Assembly: GCA_014379665.1 (NCBI GenBank)
Contig: JACMLK010000403.1
Location: forward strand, 1 to 8,301
Length of the DNA stretch: 8,301 nucleotides
Source: Saprospiraceae bacterium
GTDB lineage: Bacteria > Bacteroidota > Bacteroidia > Chitinophagales > Saprospiraceae
Direction: 5' to 3'
Below, piece after piece: positions 1-6,660 of this stretch. Position 1 is the first letter of the stretch. Each line of letters begins with the position of its first letter. The notes under the pieces were generated by a model that had not been told where the DNA came from, made no database searches, and saw nothing but the letters and a program-made list of their open reading frames with translations. The position numbers were made by a program, and so were the translations under genes.

Positions 1-317
1 TTAAATGGTTTGGTGATATAATCGTCAGCTCCTATTTTAAAACCTTCCAGGACGTCTTCTTTTAATGTTTTGGCTGTCAGAAAAATGATGGGCACTTCTT
101 TGTTTACACCTCTGATTTCTTTGGCCATTGTAAATCCGTCTTTTTTGGGCATCATTACATCCGTAATGCAAAGATCGAAAGTTCCCTTTTTAAACGCTTC
201 CAGTCCGGCTTCTCCATCTATCGCCAGCGTTACTACATAATCATGCATCTCCAGATATGACCTCAATACATCACCGAAGTTCTGATCATCTTCTACCAAT
301 AATATTTTGTTTCCCAT
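1..317 (-). CDS. OmpR-type two-component response regulator, receiver domain (C-terminus cut by window edge)
   Basis: Receives phosphate from the histidine kinase encoded just upstream and probably acts as a DNA-binding transcription regulator. Translating the minus strand from the ATG at 317-315 gives 105 residues that are almost all receiver domain. The acidic pair is D10/D11, the phospho-acceptor D53 sits in the motif T-D-V-M-M-P, the switch residue is T81 in F-L-T-A-K, and K103 lies in the closing I-T-K-P-F. The output domain lies beyond the window. A winged-helix OmpR/PhoB output is expected because the pairing and the D-D-Y-I-T-K-P-F ending are typical of that class in Bacteroidota (RprY-like), but it is not visible here. 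The gene follows the kinase by 43 bp on the same strand, so it is probably co-transcribed. The sequence TAAATTTG, overlapping the kinase stop codon (minus strand 363-356), matches the phylum's -7 box and could give an internal promoter, but in such AT-rich DNA it may be chance. Confidence 0.93.
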   Translation of the reverse strand, partial: MGNKILLVEDDQNFGDVLRSYLEMHDYVVTLAIDGEAGLEAFKKGTFDLCITDVMMPKKDGFTMAKEIRGVNKEVPIIFLTAKTLKEDVLEGFKIGADDYITKPF

Positions 318-360
318 TTTTATTTGATTTTATTATTTAATAACTATTTATTAGTCAAAT

Positions 361-1776
361 TTATTTTATCAGCTTCTTTTCCGGTAAAAAAACCGTAAAT
401 ACACTTCCCTTCCCAAGTTCACTTCTGACGCTCACTTTCCCATAATGTGCCTCGACCATGGCTTTCACATAACTCAGTCCCAGACCAAATCCTTTCACAT
501 CATGAATATTGCCTGTATGCACTCTGTAAAATTTCTCAAAAATTGATTTTATAGCATCTTTGGACATACCAATGCCATTATCTTCAATAGAAAATTCAAA
601 TCCACCTCTGACATCTTTAGTACTGATAATGATCCTTGGCTGATCAGGAGTATATTTTTCTGCATTGTCCAAAAGATTATTTATGATACTTGATATGTGG
701 GTGATGTCTGCTTCAATGACGGGTTTTTTAGCATCAAGGTTGGCAGTTATCGTACCTCCTTTCGACTGAATTTTTAATTCAGCATTTATGATGGCTTCTT
801 CAATCAGATGGTGCATGTTGAATTGAGAAAATTTGAGATCAAGATTTTCTTTTTCGATCTGAGCCATCTGAAGCACTTTCTCTACCTGGCTGAGCATCCT
901 GCTATTTTCCTGTTTTATAATGTGTATAAATCTGGAGACTTTAGTCTTGTTGTCAATGATGGAAGGACTCAATACAGAATCTGATGCAAGTGATATCGTT
1001 GCTATTGGTGTTTTGAATTCATGAGTCATATTATTGATAAAATCGGTTTTCATTTCTGATACTTTCTTTTGCCGGAAAATGACATATACGGTATAGGAGA
1101 AGCAAAATAAAATTAACCCCGTAAATAAAATGGAGCTTACCAGAATCGGAATAACACTTGACCAGAGAAATCTTGTTTTACTCGGAAAATATAGATTGAG
1201 ATGGCCCGGTTCAGAAATCTCGTCAGTAAACAATGAAATTTTATATTCTGCTTTTGATAATGGATTCATAGCGGCGACGTTACTGGATTTAGTAGTATCT
1301 CCGATAGTAGCTGCATAATTACCATTTTCAATAAAATAAGCTTTGAGTTCATTCGAATAAACCCCGTATTCATACCTGAGGTCAATGCCCTGATTATTCA
1401 GTTCTTTTCTGAGATACTTATCCAGCTTGTCCTTGTCAATGGCTTCCAGCATGTGCGACGGATTAAAAAAGTATGAGTTATAATCCAGTTCTTTTAGCCG
1501 ATGGTTCTGATTCCTGGCTTGAGCAGTAATGTCTTTAATGATGATGTTTTGAAGTCCGGTTTTTGAAGTCAGATTATCTTTGGTTTCATAATAAGTTTGT
1601 TCTGCATCTATTCGAAGCTTTTCTTTCACATTGTTTAATGCGATCAGTACTTTATCATTAAAGTTTTTTTCATCCAGATTAACAGACCATTTTATCCAAA
1701 AGAACTGTATCACGCCAACACCAATCAGTGAAAATGTCATAATAATGATGATAGTCCAGATGGCTTTTTTACTCAT
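361..1776 (-). CDS. Membrane sensor histidine kinase, HAMP-less, RprX-like
   Basis: Inner-membrane sensor kinase of 471 residues that senses an unknown periplasmic signal and phosphorylates the adjacent response regulator. Transmembrane segments lie at about 7-29 and 206-234 and enclose a sensor region of about 175 residues that I cannot assign to a named domain. TM2 runs almost directly into the HisKA helix with no HAMP domain, a common arrangement in Bacteroidota. The phospho-acceptor is H252 in the motif T-H-E-F-K-T-P. The HATPase domain shows the N box around N367-N371 (N-L-L-D-N-A-E-K-Y), G1 at D399-N-G-I-G403, the F box at F413-F416 and G2 at G429-F-G-L-G433. All catalytic motifs are intact and the length is normal. 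The start MSKK leads straight into TM1. It is the first gene of a minus-strand operon with the response regulator, divergent from the lipoprotein gene across 1777-1933. The resemblance to Bacteroides RprX is by architecture only, so no symbol is given. Confidence 0.95.
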   Translation of the reverse strand: MSKKAIWTIIIIMTFSLIGVGVIQFFWIKWSVNLDEKNFNDKVLIALNNVKEKLRIDAEQTYYETKDNLTSKTGLQNIIIKDITAQARNQNHRLKELDYNSYFFNPSHMLEAIDKDKLDKYLRKELNNQGIDLRYEYGVYSNELKAYFIENGNYAATIGDTTKSSNVAAMNPLSKAEYKISLFTDEISEPGHLNLYFPSKTRFLWSSVIPILVSSILFTGLILFCFSYTVYVIFRQKKVSEMKTDFINNMTHEFKTPIATISLASDSVLSPSIIDNKTKVSRFIHIIKQENSRMLSQVEKVLQMAQIEKENLDLKFSQFNMHHLIEEAIINAELKIQSKGGTITANLDAKKPVIEADITHISSIINNLLDNAEKYTPDQPRIIISTKDVRGGFEFSIEDNGIGMSKDAIKSIFEKFYRVHTGNIHDVKGFGLGLSYVKAMVEAHYGKVSVRSELGKGSVFTVFLPEKKLIK

Positions 1777-1781
1777 AAAGA

Positions 1782-1789
1782 CAAATATA
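1782..1789 (-). promoter_or_regulatory. Candidate -7 promoter box for the sensor kinase operon
   Basis: On the minus strand this reads TATATTTG, a full match to the Bacteroidota -7 consensus TAnnTTTG. It ends only 5 bp before the kinase ATG (1776-1774), so a transcript started from it would have almost no leader. No TTTG -33 box lies at the usual distance (about 19 bp); the nearest, minus strand 1827-1824, is too far. It may be a chance match in AT-rich DNA. Confidence 0.3.
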
Positions 1790-1801
1790 TTTAATACTTT
1801 G

Positions 1802-1885
1802 AAGTAAGATTAGTAATTAACAACAAATTAACGCAAGTGTTATTTATTATCAAATTATACCGATTAAAATAAATTAATCTTACTT
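1802..1885. repeat. 11-bp perfect inverted repeat framing the divergent promoter region
   Basis: The arm AAGTAAGATTA at 1802-1812 is exactly complementary to TAATCTTACTT at 1875-1885, with 62 bp between. The arms point outward toward the two divergent genes, one 26 bp from the kinase ATG and the other 49 bp from the lipoprotein ATG. This placement suits a pair of operator half-sites or two copies of a shared promoter element; the right arm runs into the -7-like box at 1881-1888. The spacing is too wide for a single dimer site or a simple terminator hairpin. The role is inferred. Confidence 0.5.
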
Positions 1886-1888
1886 TCG
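1881..1888 (+). promoter_or_regulatory. Candidate -7 promoter box for the lipoprotein-lptB operon
   Basis: TACTTTCG differs from the Bacteroidota consensus TAnnTTTG at one position. It lies 45 bp before the preferred ATG at 1934, which would give a leader of roughly 40 nt. It overlaps the right arm of the 11-bp inverted repeat. No convincing -33 TTTG is present at the expected distance. Confidence 0.35.
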
Positions 1889-1933
1889 TTGCGTTTTTTC
1901 GTTAGTTACAGCCCTTTCAGACTATGTCTTAAT

Positions 1934-3625
1934 ATGAACATTAACCACCGGAAATGTTGGATTTTACAATTGGTCTTTTATCTGTGCGTTATATATCTGA
2001 TGGCAGGATTGTCTTCCTGTGCCAGCACCGGTTCTCCGTCGGGAGGTCCAAAGGATGTGTCGCCACCAATACAGGACACTATAATGTCGACAAAAAACTA
2101 TCAGAAAAATTTTAAACCCCGACAGGTGGAATTTCATTTTAATGAGTTTGTGGAAGTAAAAGACGCTTCAAAACAAGTATTGGTTTCTCCGCCGCTTACT
2201 TATATTCCACAGGTAAAACACCGAGGCAAAAAAGTGACTTTTACATTTGACGAAAAGGAAATCCTTCGGGATAATGCCACGTATACCATCAATTTCGGAG
2301 ACGCGATCGTAGATTTTCATGAAGGCAACAAACTGACCAATTTTACTTTTGTATTTGCCACCGGAGATCAACTGGATAGCCTGAGTCTGGAAGGTTCGGT
2401 CAAAAGTGCGTTGAATCAGGAGCCGGAAGTTGATATGGTCGTTTTTCTTTATGATCATATTGTGGACTCTGTCGTAGCCAAAGAAAAACCTTTTTACTTT
2501 GCCAAAGTTGATAAAACGGGAAAGTTCACATTTACAAATATTAAAAGTGATACTTTCAGGCTATTTGCCATTAAAGATGAAAACCTCAATTATCTATACG
2601 ATCTCGAAACTGAAAAAATCGCATTTGGAGATTCACTCATCATACTGACAGAATCTATGAAAGAAAATTTCCCATTGATTGCTTCATTACCGGAACCACC
2701 CCTCAAAATAATGACAACCGGCACCAAAACTTATGGAAAAATCAATATACTTTTTAATAAACCACCGGGAGATATCCAATACAGGGTTTCAGATCCTGCT
2801 ATAATGATGTCCAGCGTTCAGGTGCTGGATTCCTTAAATCTTTATTATCATACCATGGCAGACTCTTTTTACCTGTACATTCATAATGATACCATAAAAG
2901 TGAAGCCAAAAGGACGTGATGACTTCCTGAAGAAAACGGTTATGAAAAGAACCTTTGCTGGCAATCCTACTCAATTCCTGCCAAAAGATTCTATAGTTAT
3001 TGGATTTAACTATCCTATAGAAAGAATAGACTATGAAAAAATCCGTCTGAGTGATGCTATTGGTCAACTGGAAGATGTAAATTATACCATTTCAACAAGT
3101 AAAAAAAATCTGATAGTGAAATACGACTGGCTAGCAGGCGAAAAATACACGTTGAGTGTCGACAGTCAAATTGTCCGGAGTATTTACGGGGTGGTCAATG
3201 ATTCTTTTGGATTGTCATTCACTGTTCTAAAACCCGAACAGATGGCTTCCATGAAGGTTCGTATCACAGATTTAGATAGCTCTAAATCGTACATTATAAA
3301 AATATTGAAGGATAAAACCGAAATATATAAAACTAAGGCATCACGAGTCAGTCTTACTGATTTAGTGCTTAAAAATCTGGTGCCTGAAAGATATAATCTG
3401 GAAATCGTGGAAGATATCAATAGCAACGGCAAGTGGGATAGCGGAAATCTATGGCTTCGTCAGCAGCCTGAACGCATCAAACTCATCAAAGGAGATAAAT
3501 TAAGGGAAAACTGGGAAAGTGATTTTACTGTCTCCTGGATAACCGGATCTATGGCAGGAGGTGAACCAAATACAGGTCAGTCAGGTTTACAGAATAGCAC
3601 AACACAGAAACCAAAAAAAGAATGA
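1934..3625 (+). CDS. Large lipoprotein with Big_5/SbsA-type Ig-like domains
   Basis: Predicted envelope lipoprotein of 563 residues; its biochemical role is unknown. The N-terminus has a basic segment, a hydrophobic stretch at about 9-25 and a lipobox L26-S-S-C29. The mature protein starts with the G-S-P-S-G-G-P-K-D motif typical of this Bacteroidota family, then an Ig-like (Big_5/SbsA-type) domain at about 42-143. A small beta domain follows with a D-x-N-x-N-x-x-Y-D motif (D-E-N-L-N-Y-L-Y-D). A second Ig-like stretch lies at about 350-435, and a C-terminal part carries the similar motif D-I-N-S-N-G-K-W-D, possibly metal-binding. A proline/lysine-rich tail ends the protein. The frame stays open back to a TTG at 1889, but that would put 15 extra residues before the signal peptide and abut the promoter-like box, so the ATG at 1934 is preferred. 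Its stop overlaps the lptB start by 4 bp (ATGA), implying coupled translation. The family call is firm; a function in LPS or envelope assembly is inferred from the operon. Confidence 0.88.
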   Translation: MNINHRKCWILQLVFYLCVIYLMAGLSSCASTGSPSGGPKDVSPPIQDTIMSTKNYQKNFKPRQVEFHFNEFVEVKDASKQVLVSPPLTYIPQVKHRGKKVTFTFDEKEILRDNATYTINFGDAIVDFHEGNKLTNFTFVFATGDQLDSLSLEGSVKSALNQEPEVDMVVFLYDHIVDSVVAKEKPFYFAKVDKTGKFTFTNIKSDTFRLFAIKDENLNYLYDLETEKIAFGDSLIILTESMKENFPLIASLPEPPLKIMTTGTKTYGKINILFNKPPGDIQYRVSDPAIMMSSVQVLDSLNLYYHTMADSFYLYIHNDTIKVKPKGRDDFLKKTVMKRTFAGNPTQFLPKDSIVIGFNYPIERIDYEKIRLSDAIGQLEDVNYTISTSKKNLIVKYDWLAGEKYTLSVDSQIVRSIYGVVNDSFGLSFTVLKPEQMASMKVRITDLDSSKSYIIKILKDKTEIYKTKASRVSLTDLVLKNLVPERYNLEIVEDINSNGKWDSGNLWLRQQPERIKLIKGDKLRENWESDFTVSWITGSMAGGEPNTGQSGLQNSTTQKPKKE

Positions 3626-4371
3626 TATTCAGCTCGGACAAGTTAACCAAATTTTACGGTAAGAGGGAAGTAGTAAAATCTGTCTCTATCTATGTGGATC
3701 AGGGAGAGATAGTAGGCTTGCTCGGACCTAACGGTGCAGGTAAAACGACCACTTTTTATATGATGGTGGGGTTCATCCAACCCTCCGATGGTAAAGTGTT
3801 TCTTGATCAGGAAGATATCACCGGGGACGCCATGTACAGAAGGGCTCAGAAAGGAGTGGGTTATCTTCCACAGGAGCCTTCTGTATTTCGTAAGTTATCC
3901 GTAGAAGATAATATTCTGGCAGTACTGGAAATGACTGATATGTCCAAAGTGGAGCAAAAAGATAAACTCGAATCTTTGATAGGTGAGTTCGGGCTTGAGA
4001 AAGTAAGAAAAAATATCGGAGACTCTCTCTCGGGTGGAGAACGAAGGAGAACTGAAATAGCCAGGTCACTGGCTTCTAACCCAAAATTTATTCTCCTCGA
4101 CGAACCTTTTGCAGGCATAGATCCTATCGCTGTGGAAGACATTCAGTCCATCGTAGCCAAATTAAAAACCAAAAATATCGGCATTCTCATTACTGACCAC
4201 AATGTACAGGAAACACTCTCAATTACAGACAGGGCTTATCTGATGTTTGAAGGTAATATTCTTAAAGCAGGTACAGCGGAAGAGTTGGCAGCGGATGAAG
4301 TAGTCCGACGGGTATATCTGGGTAAAAACTTTGAACTGAAGAAAAAAAATAAGGACTTCCATGCACATTGA
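3622..4371 (+). CDS. lptB: LPS export ABC transporter ATP-binding protein LptB
   Basis: Cytoplasmic ATPase that, as a dimer with LptF and LptG, powers extraction of lipopolysaccharide from the inner membrane into the Lpt bridge. The 249 residues carry a complete ABC nucleotide-binding domain: Walker A at G35-P-N-G-A-G-K-T-T43, Q-loop Q84 in Y-L-P-Q-E-P, signature L136-S-G-G-E140, Walker B at F156-I-L-L-D-E161, the D-loop motif F-A-G-I-D-P (163-168), and the switch histidine H193 in T-D-H-N-V. The [17 protein letters not shown] and D-E-P-F-A-G-I-D-P strings are diagnostic of LptB rather than of the related LivG/LivF ATPases. Length is typical, with a short lysine-rich C-terminal extension. The gene overlaps the preceding lipoprotein gene by 4 bp and the following small lipoprotein gene by 11 bp. 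LptF, LptG and LptC are not in the window. Confidence 0.96.
   Translation: MIFSSDKLTKFYGKREVVKSVSIYVDQGEIVGLLGPNGAGKTTTFYMMVGFIQPSDGKVFLDQEDITGDAMYRRAQKGVGYLPQEPSVFRKLSVEDNILAVLEMTDMSKVEQKDKLESLIGEFGLEKVRKNIGDSLSGGERRRTEIARSLASNPKFILLDEPFAGIDPIAVEDIQSIVAKLKTKNIGILITDHNVQETLSITDRAYLMFEGNILKAGTAEELAADEVVRRVYLGKNFELKKKNKDFHAH
4351..4355 (+). promoter_or_regulatory. Shine-Dalgarno-like site inside lptB
   Basis: AAGGA lies 5 bp before the ATG at 4361, inside the last codons of lptB. Purine-rich ribosome sites are scarce in this window, so it helps fix the overlapping start of the first small lipoprotein. Confidence 0.4.
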
Positions 4372-4621
4372 CAAATATATGCGGATCATGTGGTTGGTTT
4401 TGGGGGTACATTTTATGACCTCCTGTAATTCGGATGCCGATCAGTTGACTCCTGAAGAAAAATATGCGGTAGATACCATATACAATAAGCAGGTGAATGC
4501 CTTGCGATCCACTTTGGATTCTATTTGTCAGGCACAAAAAGATACTTTATTTGTCATGGCTGCAGATTCAATCAAAAAGGAACGAATGGAAGAGATCGAA
4601 ATGCTTTTGATAAAAAACTGA
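4361..4621 (+). CDS. Small predicted lipoprotein, first of a pair
   Basis: Unrecognised 86-residue protein. The N-terminus has a hydrophobic segment at about 9-19 and a lipobox M19-T-S-C22, so it is probably a periplasm-facing lipoprotein. The rest is polar and predicted helical, with a second cysteine at C56 and the pattern C-x12-D-S-I (C56, D69-S70-I71), then a charged helix ending the protein. The start at 4361 overlaps lptB by 11 bp and is supported by AAGGA at 4351-4355, a rare Shine-Dalgarno-like site for this phylum; ATGs at 4379 and 4388 are less favoured alternatives. Its downstream neighbour has the same cysteine spacing, and the pair may be divergent paralogues. The strict linkage to lptB suggests an envelope role, but no function can be assigned. 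Confidence 0.75.
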   Translation: MHIDKYMRIMWLVLGVHFMTSCNSDADQLTPEEKYAVDTIYNKQVNALRSTLDSICQAQKDTLFVMAADSIKKERMEEIEMLLIKN

Positions 4622-4625
4622 TAAC

Positions 4626-4949
4626 ATGAAAAAGCTTTTGCTCTTTGTCATTTTTATATCACTATATTCATGCAGTGGAGATGATTTGATATTGAATTCG
4701 GACAACCCGAAAATATACAAAGCTTTGCAAAAAAAGAAGCAGGAGTATGCTTCAGAAATATGGGCCAACTGCCGTAAAGAAGCATTGATCAGGGCAGATC
4801 AATATGTCGATTCATTGATTTCGACGGAGATCGCCTTCCAGCTTTCAGACTCCATTGTCTTTCCACAAAAACCACCGAAACCACAGTCATTGGGCAAAAT
4901 TATTCTTACTGATACCAGCAAAGCCAAACCCATATTCCGGAAACAGTAA
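4626..4949 (+). CDS. Small predicted lipoprotein, second of a pair
   Basis: Unrecognised 107-residue protein with a clear lipoprotein signal: M-K-K, a hydrophobic run at 4-14 and the lipobox L13-Y-S-C16. A charged, probably helical region at 28-66 contains C49 and the pattern C-x12-D-S-L (C49, D62-S63-L64), matching the spacing in the preceding protein; lipid-anchor cysteine to second cysteine is 33 residues here and 34 there. A proline/lysine-rich stretch (80-88) and a basic C-terminus follow. It begins 4 bp after the upstream stop codon, so it belongs to the same operon as lptB. The next gene starts 61 bp further on with no clear terminator between. Function is unknown; helical envelope lipoprotein is as far as the sequence goes. 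Confidence 0.8.
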   Translation: MKKLLLFVIFISLYSCSGDDLILNSDNPKIYKALQKKKQEYASEIWANCRKEALIRADQYVDSLISTEIAFQLSDSIVFPQKPPKPQSLGKIILTDTSKAKPIFRKQ

Positions 4950-5010
4950 AGTATTTCTAAAAAATATTTGCAAGTATAAATTAATTTGCATCCGATATTC
5001 TTTTTAAAGT

Positions 5011-6108
5011 ATGCTGATAGGTCTTTTATGGTTTTGTTTTTTAGTGATTATACTATATTGGGTATGGTTTTATCATGCATTCAGTTCCGTAAGTACGGAA
5101 GCGAAAATTTGCAACCCTAAAGAAAAAATTTCCGAACCTGTCAGTGTGATTATTTCTTTTAAAAATGCAGCCGGCCACATTGTAAAAACCGTTGAATCCA
5201 TTTTACTTCAGGACTATCCTGCTTTTGAAATCATTGCCATAGATGACTTCAGTTCAGACGGAGGATCAGAAATATTGCAAAAAATACATGATAAAAGACT
5301 TTGTGTATTTAAAGCAGCTCTGAACTTACCCGGCAAAAAATCAGCATTAACTCAGGCCATCGGATGCGCAAAATATGACCTGTTGTTGTTTACCGATGGA
5401 GATTGTCTGCCGGCCAGTCCCCGTTGGATCAGTTCCATGGTGCAAAACATATCAGTCAATACAGGTCTTGAATTAGTATTGGGATATAGCCCGATGGAGA
5501 AGACGGCGCGATGGCTCAATGGTATGGTCAGGTATGAAACGATACTTACCGCGATACAATACATAACTTATGCCCTGGCAGGAATGCCCTATATGGGGGT
5601 TGGAAGAAACATGATGTACAGAAAATCCTTATTTCATAAAGTCAGGGGATTTGAAAGTCATGCCGCACTGGCATCAGGTGATGATGATCTTTTTGTGCGT
5701 TCTGCCGCGCAAACCGGTAATACGACTATCAATATCAATCCTGACAGTTTTATATATTCTGAAGGAAAATCGTCCGTTTCCTCTTTTTTACAACAAAAGT
5801 CAAGACATATCAGTACTTCAATAAAATATAGTCTGAAACACAGGTTTTGGCTTGGATTATTTGCAGCCTGCCAGGTCGGGTTTTATGGTTGTCTCTTTAT
5901 GGCGCTGTGTTTCGGATATCTGAGTGTAATTACTTTTATTGGTTGGTTGGTTGTGAAATGGACGGTGCAGATCATGTTACAGCGCAAGGCTTTTGTGATT
6001 CTGGATGGGCGGGACCTCACATGGTGGTTTCCTTTGCTTGATATAGGGATGGCGGTATATTATGTGATACTCCCATTTTATGCGATGGTGAGTAGAAGAG
6101 ACTGGTAA
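5011..6108 (+). CDS. Membrane-anchored family 2 glycosyltransferase (GT-A fold)
   Basis: Predicted inner-membrane enzyme of 365 residues that transfers a sugar from a nucleotide-sugar to a lipid or glycan acceptor; neither substrate can be read from the sequence. There is one N-terminal membrane segment (about 3-22), a cytoplasmic GT-A domain (about 44-270), then C-terminal membrane segments at about 278-300, 303-318 and 338-359. Catalytic features are the nucleotide-binding D78-D79-F-S-S-D83, the metal-binding D129-G-D131, the conserved G-V-G-R-N-M-M-Y-R block (196-204), an acidic D224-D-D226 at the expected catalytic-base position, and Q261-Q-K-S-R-H266, a variant of the Q-x-x-R-W motif of processive GT2 enzymes. 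Length and topology match a GT2 type common in Bacteroidota. It starts 61 bp after the lipoprotein operon on the same strand, so it may be read through from it. No SD site is visible before the ATG. Confidence 0.92.
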   Translation: MLIGLLWFCFLVIILYWVWFYHAFSSVSTEAKICNPKEKISEPVSVIISFKNAAGHIVKTVESILLQDYPAFEIIAIDDFSSDGGSEILQKIHDKRLCVFKAALNLPGKKSALTQAIGCAKYDLLLFTDGDCLPASPRWISSMVQNISVNTGLELVLGYSPMEKTARWLNGMVRYETILTAIQYITYALAGMPYMGVGRNMMYRKSLFHKVRGFESHAALASGDDDLFVRSAAQTGNTTININPDSFIYSEGKSSVSSFLQQKSRHISTSIKYSLKHRFWLGLFAACQVGFYGCLFMALCFGYLSVITFIGWLVVKWTVQIMLQRKAFVILDGRDLTWWFPLLDIGMAVYYVILPFYAMVSRRDW

Positions 6109-6126
6109 ACATCATTACTGACATGA

Positions 6127-6146
6127 AAAATCTGATAAAATCTGAT
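6127..6146 (+). repeat. 10-bp perfect tandem duplication downstream of the glycosyltransferase
   Basis: AAAATCTGAT occurs twice back to back (6127-6136 and 6137-6146), 18 bp after the glycosyltransferase stop codon. The pair lies inside a 7-bp inverted repeat (CATGAAA at 6122-6128, TTTCATG at 6160-6166). It lacks the GC stem and T-run of a normal terminator, so the role is unknown. Confidence 0.5.
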
Positions 6147-6174
6147 GAGAGTTTTTCTATTTCATGATTATCAT

Positions 6175-6182
6175 TATATTTG
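6175..6182 (+). promoter_or_regulatory. Candidate promoter -7 box before the structured intergenic block
   Basis: TATATTTG is a full match to the Bacteroidota -7 consensus. A T-rich stretch (TTTTT at 6152-6156) lies 18 bp upstream, where the -33 box would be, though the final G is missing. Transcription would begin near 6188-6190, at the left edge of the GC-richer block at 6191-6480. A chance match is possible in AT-rich DNA. Confidence 0.35.
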
Positions 6183-6190
6183 TTTCATAA

Positions 6191-6484
6191 AAAACCCTGG
6201 GCACAGTCCGGCTTCTTCTGTGAAGTGGGAAAGCATAGTGAAACAGGTTAACGTGCTAGCAATTATAATGATAAGGATCACAGGATAATAAGTAAATGGA
6301 TCAGCATATGTGCGACTTATCGACGGCGAAGCCATGTAACAAAAATGGAATGTCAGGAGAAGACACTATTGCATTTATCAGTTTGAGTGCCTGGCATTGC
6401 AGGTCAGTCACTCAGAGTGGGTCGTGAGCATTACAACAGAGTTTGGGAATTCATCACAACATTGATTATGACAATGGGCCCGTT
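6191..6484 (+). other. Unassigned structured intergenic block; possible RNA gene or retroelement remnant
   Basis: About 290 bp with no credible reading frame in any of the six frames. By hand count its GC is about 43%, against about 27% in the next 180 bp, and its edges are sharp. Hairpins can be drawn at 6202-6222 (CACAG/CTGTG) and 6384-6414 (TGAGTG/CACTCA outside CCTG/CAGG, with a 5-nt bulge), and smaller ones at TGTC/GACA (6351-6365) and GGC-GAA-GCC (6325-6333). A promoter-like box sits at 6175-6182. GTGCGAC at 6310 resembles the 5' end of group II introns, but no domain V, reverse transcriptase or full domain I is present. RNase P, tmRNA, SRP and 6S RNAs do not match. Strand is assumed from the promoter-like box. 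The call of an RNA is inference; what is seen is composition and pairing. Confidence 0.35.
6384..6414 (+). repeat. Two-part hairpin within the intergenic block
   Basis: TGAGTG (6384-6389) pairs with CACTCA (6409-6414), and inside it CCTG (6390-6393) pairs with CAGG (6400-6403) around a 6-nt loop, leaving a 5-nt bulge TCAGT at 6404-6408. That is ten Watson-Crick pairs with no mismatch. No T-run follows, so it is not a terminator. Confidence 0.5.
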
Positions 6485-6485
6485 T

Positions 6486-6502
6486 AAAAAAAAAATAAAA
6501 AA
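6486..6502. repeat. A-tract at the compositional boundary
   Basis: Ten A, one T, then six A, directly after the palindrome GGGCCC (6477-6482). It marks the switch from about 43% to about 27% GC. It may be a bent-DNA tract or an old insertion joint. Read on the minus strand it is a T-run, but no good stem precedes it. Confidence 0.5.
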
Positions 6503-6537
6503 CGTTAGAACTTACGACATGAATCATTATCTTTCGG

Positions 6538-6584
6538 TTTGGGTTATAAGTGATATAAGATTTCGAAGGGTAGTAAAACCCAAA
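6538..6584. repeat. 8-bp perfect inverted repeat in AT-rich spacer
   Basis: TTTGGGTT (6538-6545) is complementary to AACCCAAA (6577-6584), with a 31-bp loop and two further G-T wobble pairs outside. The stem is not followed by a T-run. The rest of 6503-6660 holds only AT-rich sequence and a 7-bp tandem repeat GACCAAA (6613-6626); no gene is seen there. Confidence 0.4.
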
Positions 6585-6660
6585 TTAAACATACAAATTT
6601 ATCTTTATGAAAGACCAAAGACCAAAAAAGCATAATAATAAAAAACGTCTTCATGCTAAT

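Noticed and set aside
1130..1318. Plus-strand frame opposite the sensor kinase
   Set aside because: Shadow of the kinase coding sequence, which has intact motifs; no independent support.
1889..1933. Upstream TTG start for the large lipoprotein
   Set aside because: It would add 15 residues before a complete lipoprotein signal and would abut the promoter-like box; the ATG at 1934 gives a normal signal peptide.
3818..4142. Two minus-strand frames opposite lptB
   Set aside because: Shadows of the conserved ABC ATPase gene.
4981..4988. Promoter-like TTAATTTG before the glycosyltransferase
   Set aside because: One base off the -7 consensus and without a -33 box at a suitable distance; read-through from the lptB operon is equally likely.
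6122..6166. Intrinsic terminator after the glycosyltransferase
   Set aside because: The 7-bp CATGAAA/TTTCATG arms are AT-rich, have a 31-bp loop and no following T-run.
6191..6484. RNase P RNA, tmRNA, SRP RNA or 6S RNA
   Set aside because: A short A-G-T-C-C-G-G string recalls RNase P, but the other conserved blocks of RNase P are absent, and no tmRNA or SRP signature is seen.
6310..6484. Firm call of a group II intron
   Set aside because: Only the GTGCGAC 5' motif is suggestive; domain V, the maturase and the 3' end are missing, so it is kept as a hypothesis only.
6387..6635. 82-codon plus-strand frame starting at GTG
   Set aside because: It runs across the sharp composition boundary and the A-tract, has a low-complexity lysine stretch there, no ribosome site and no recognisable domain.
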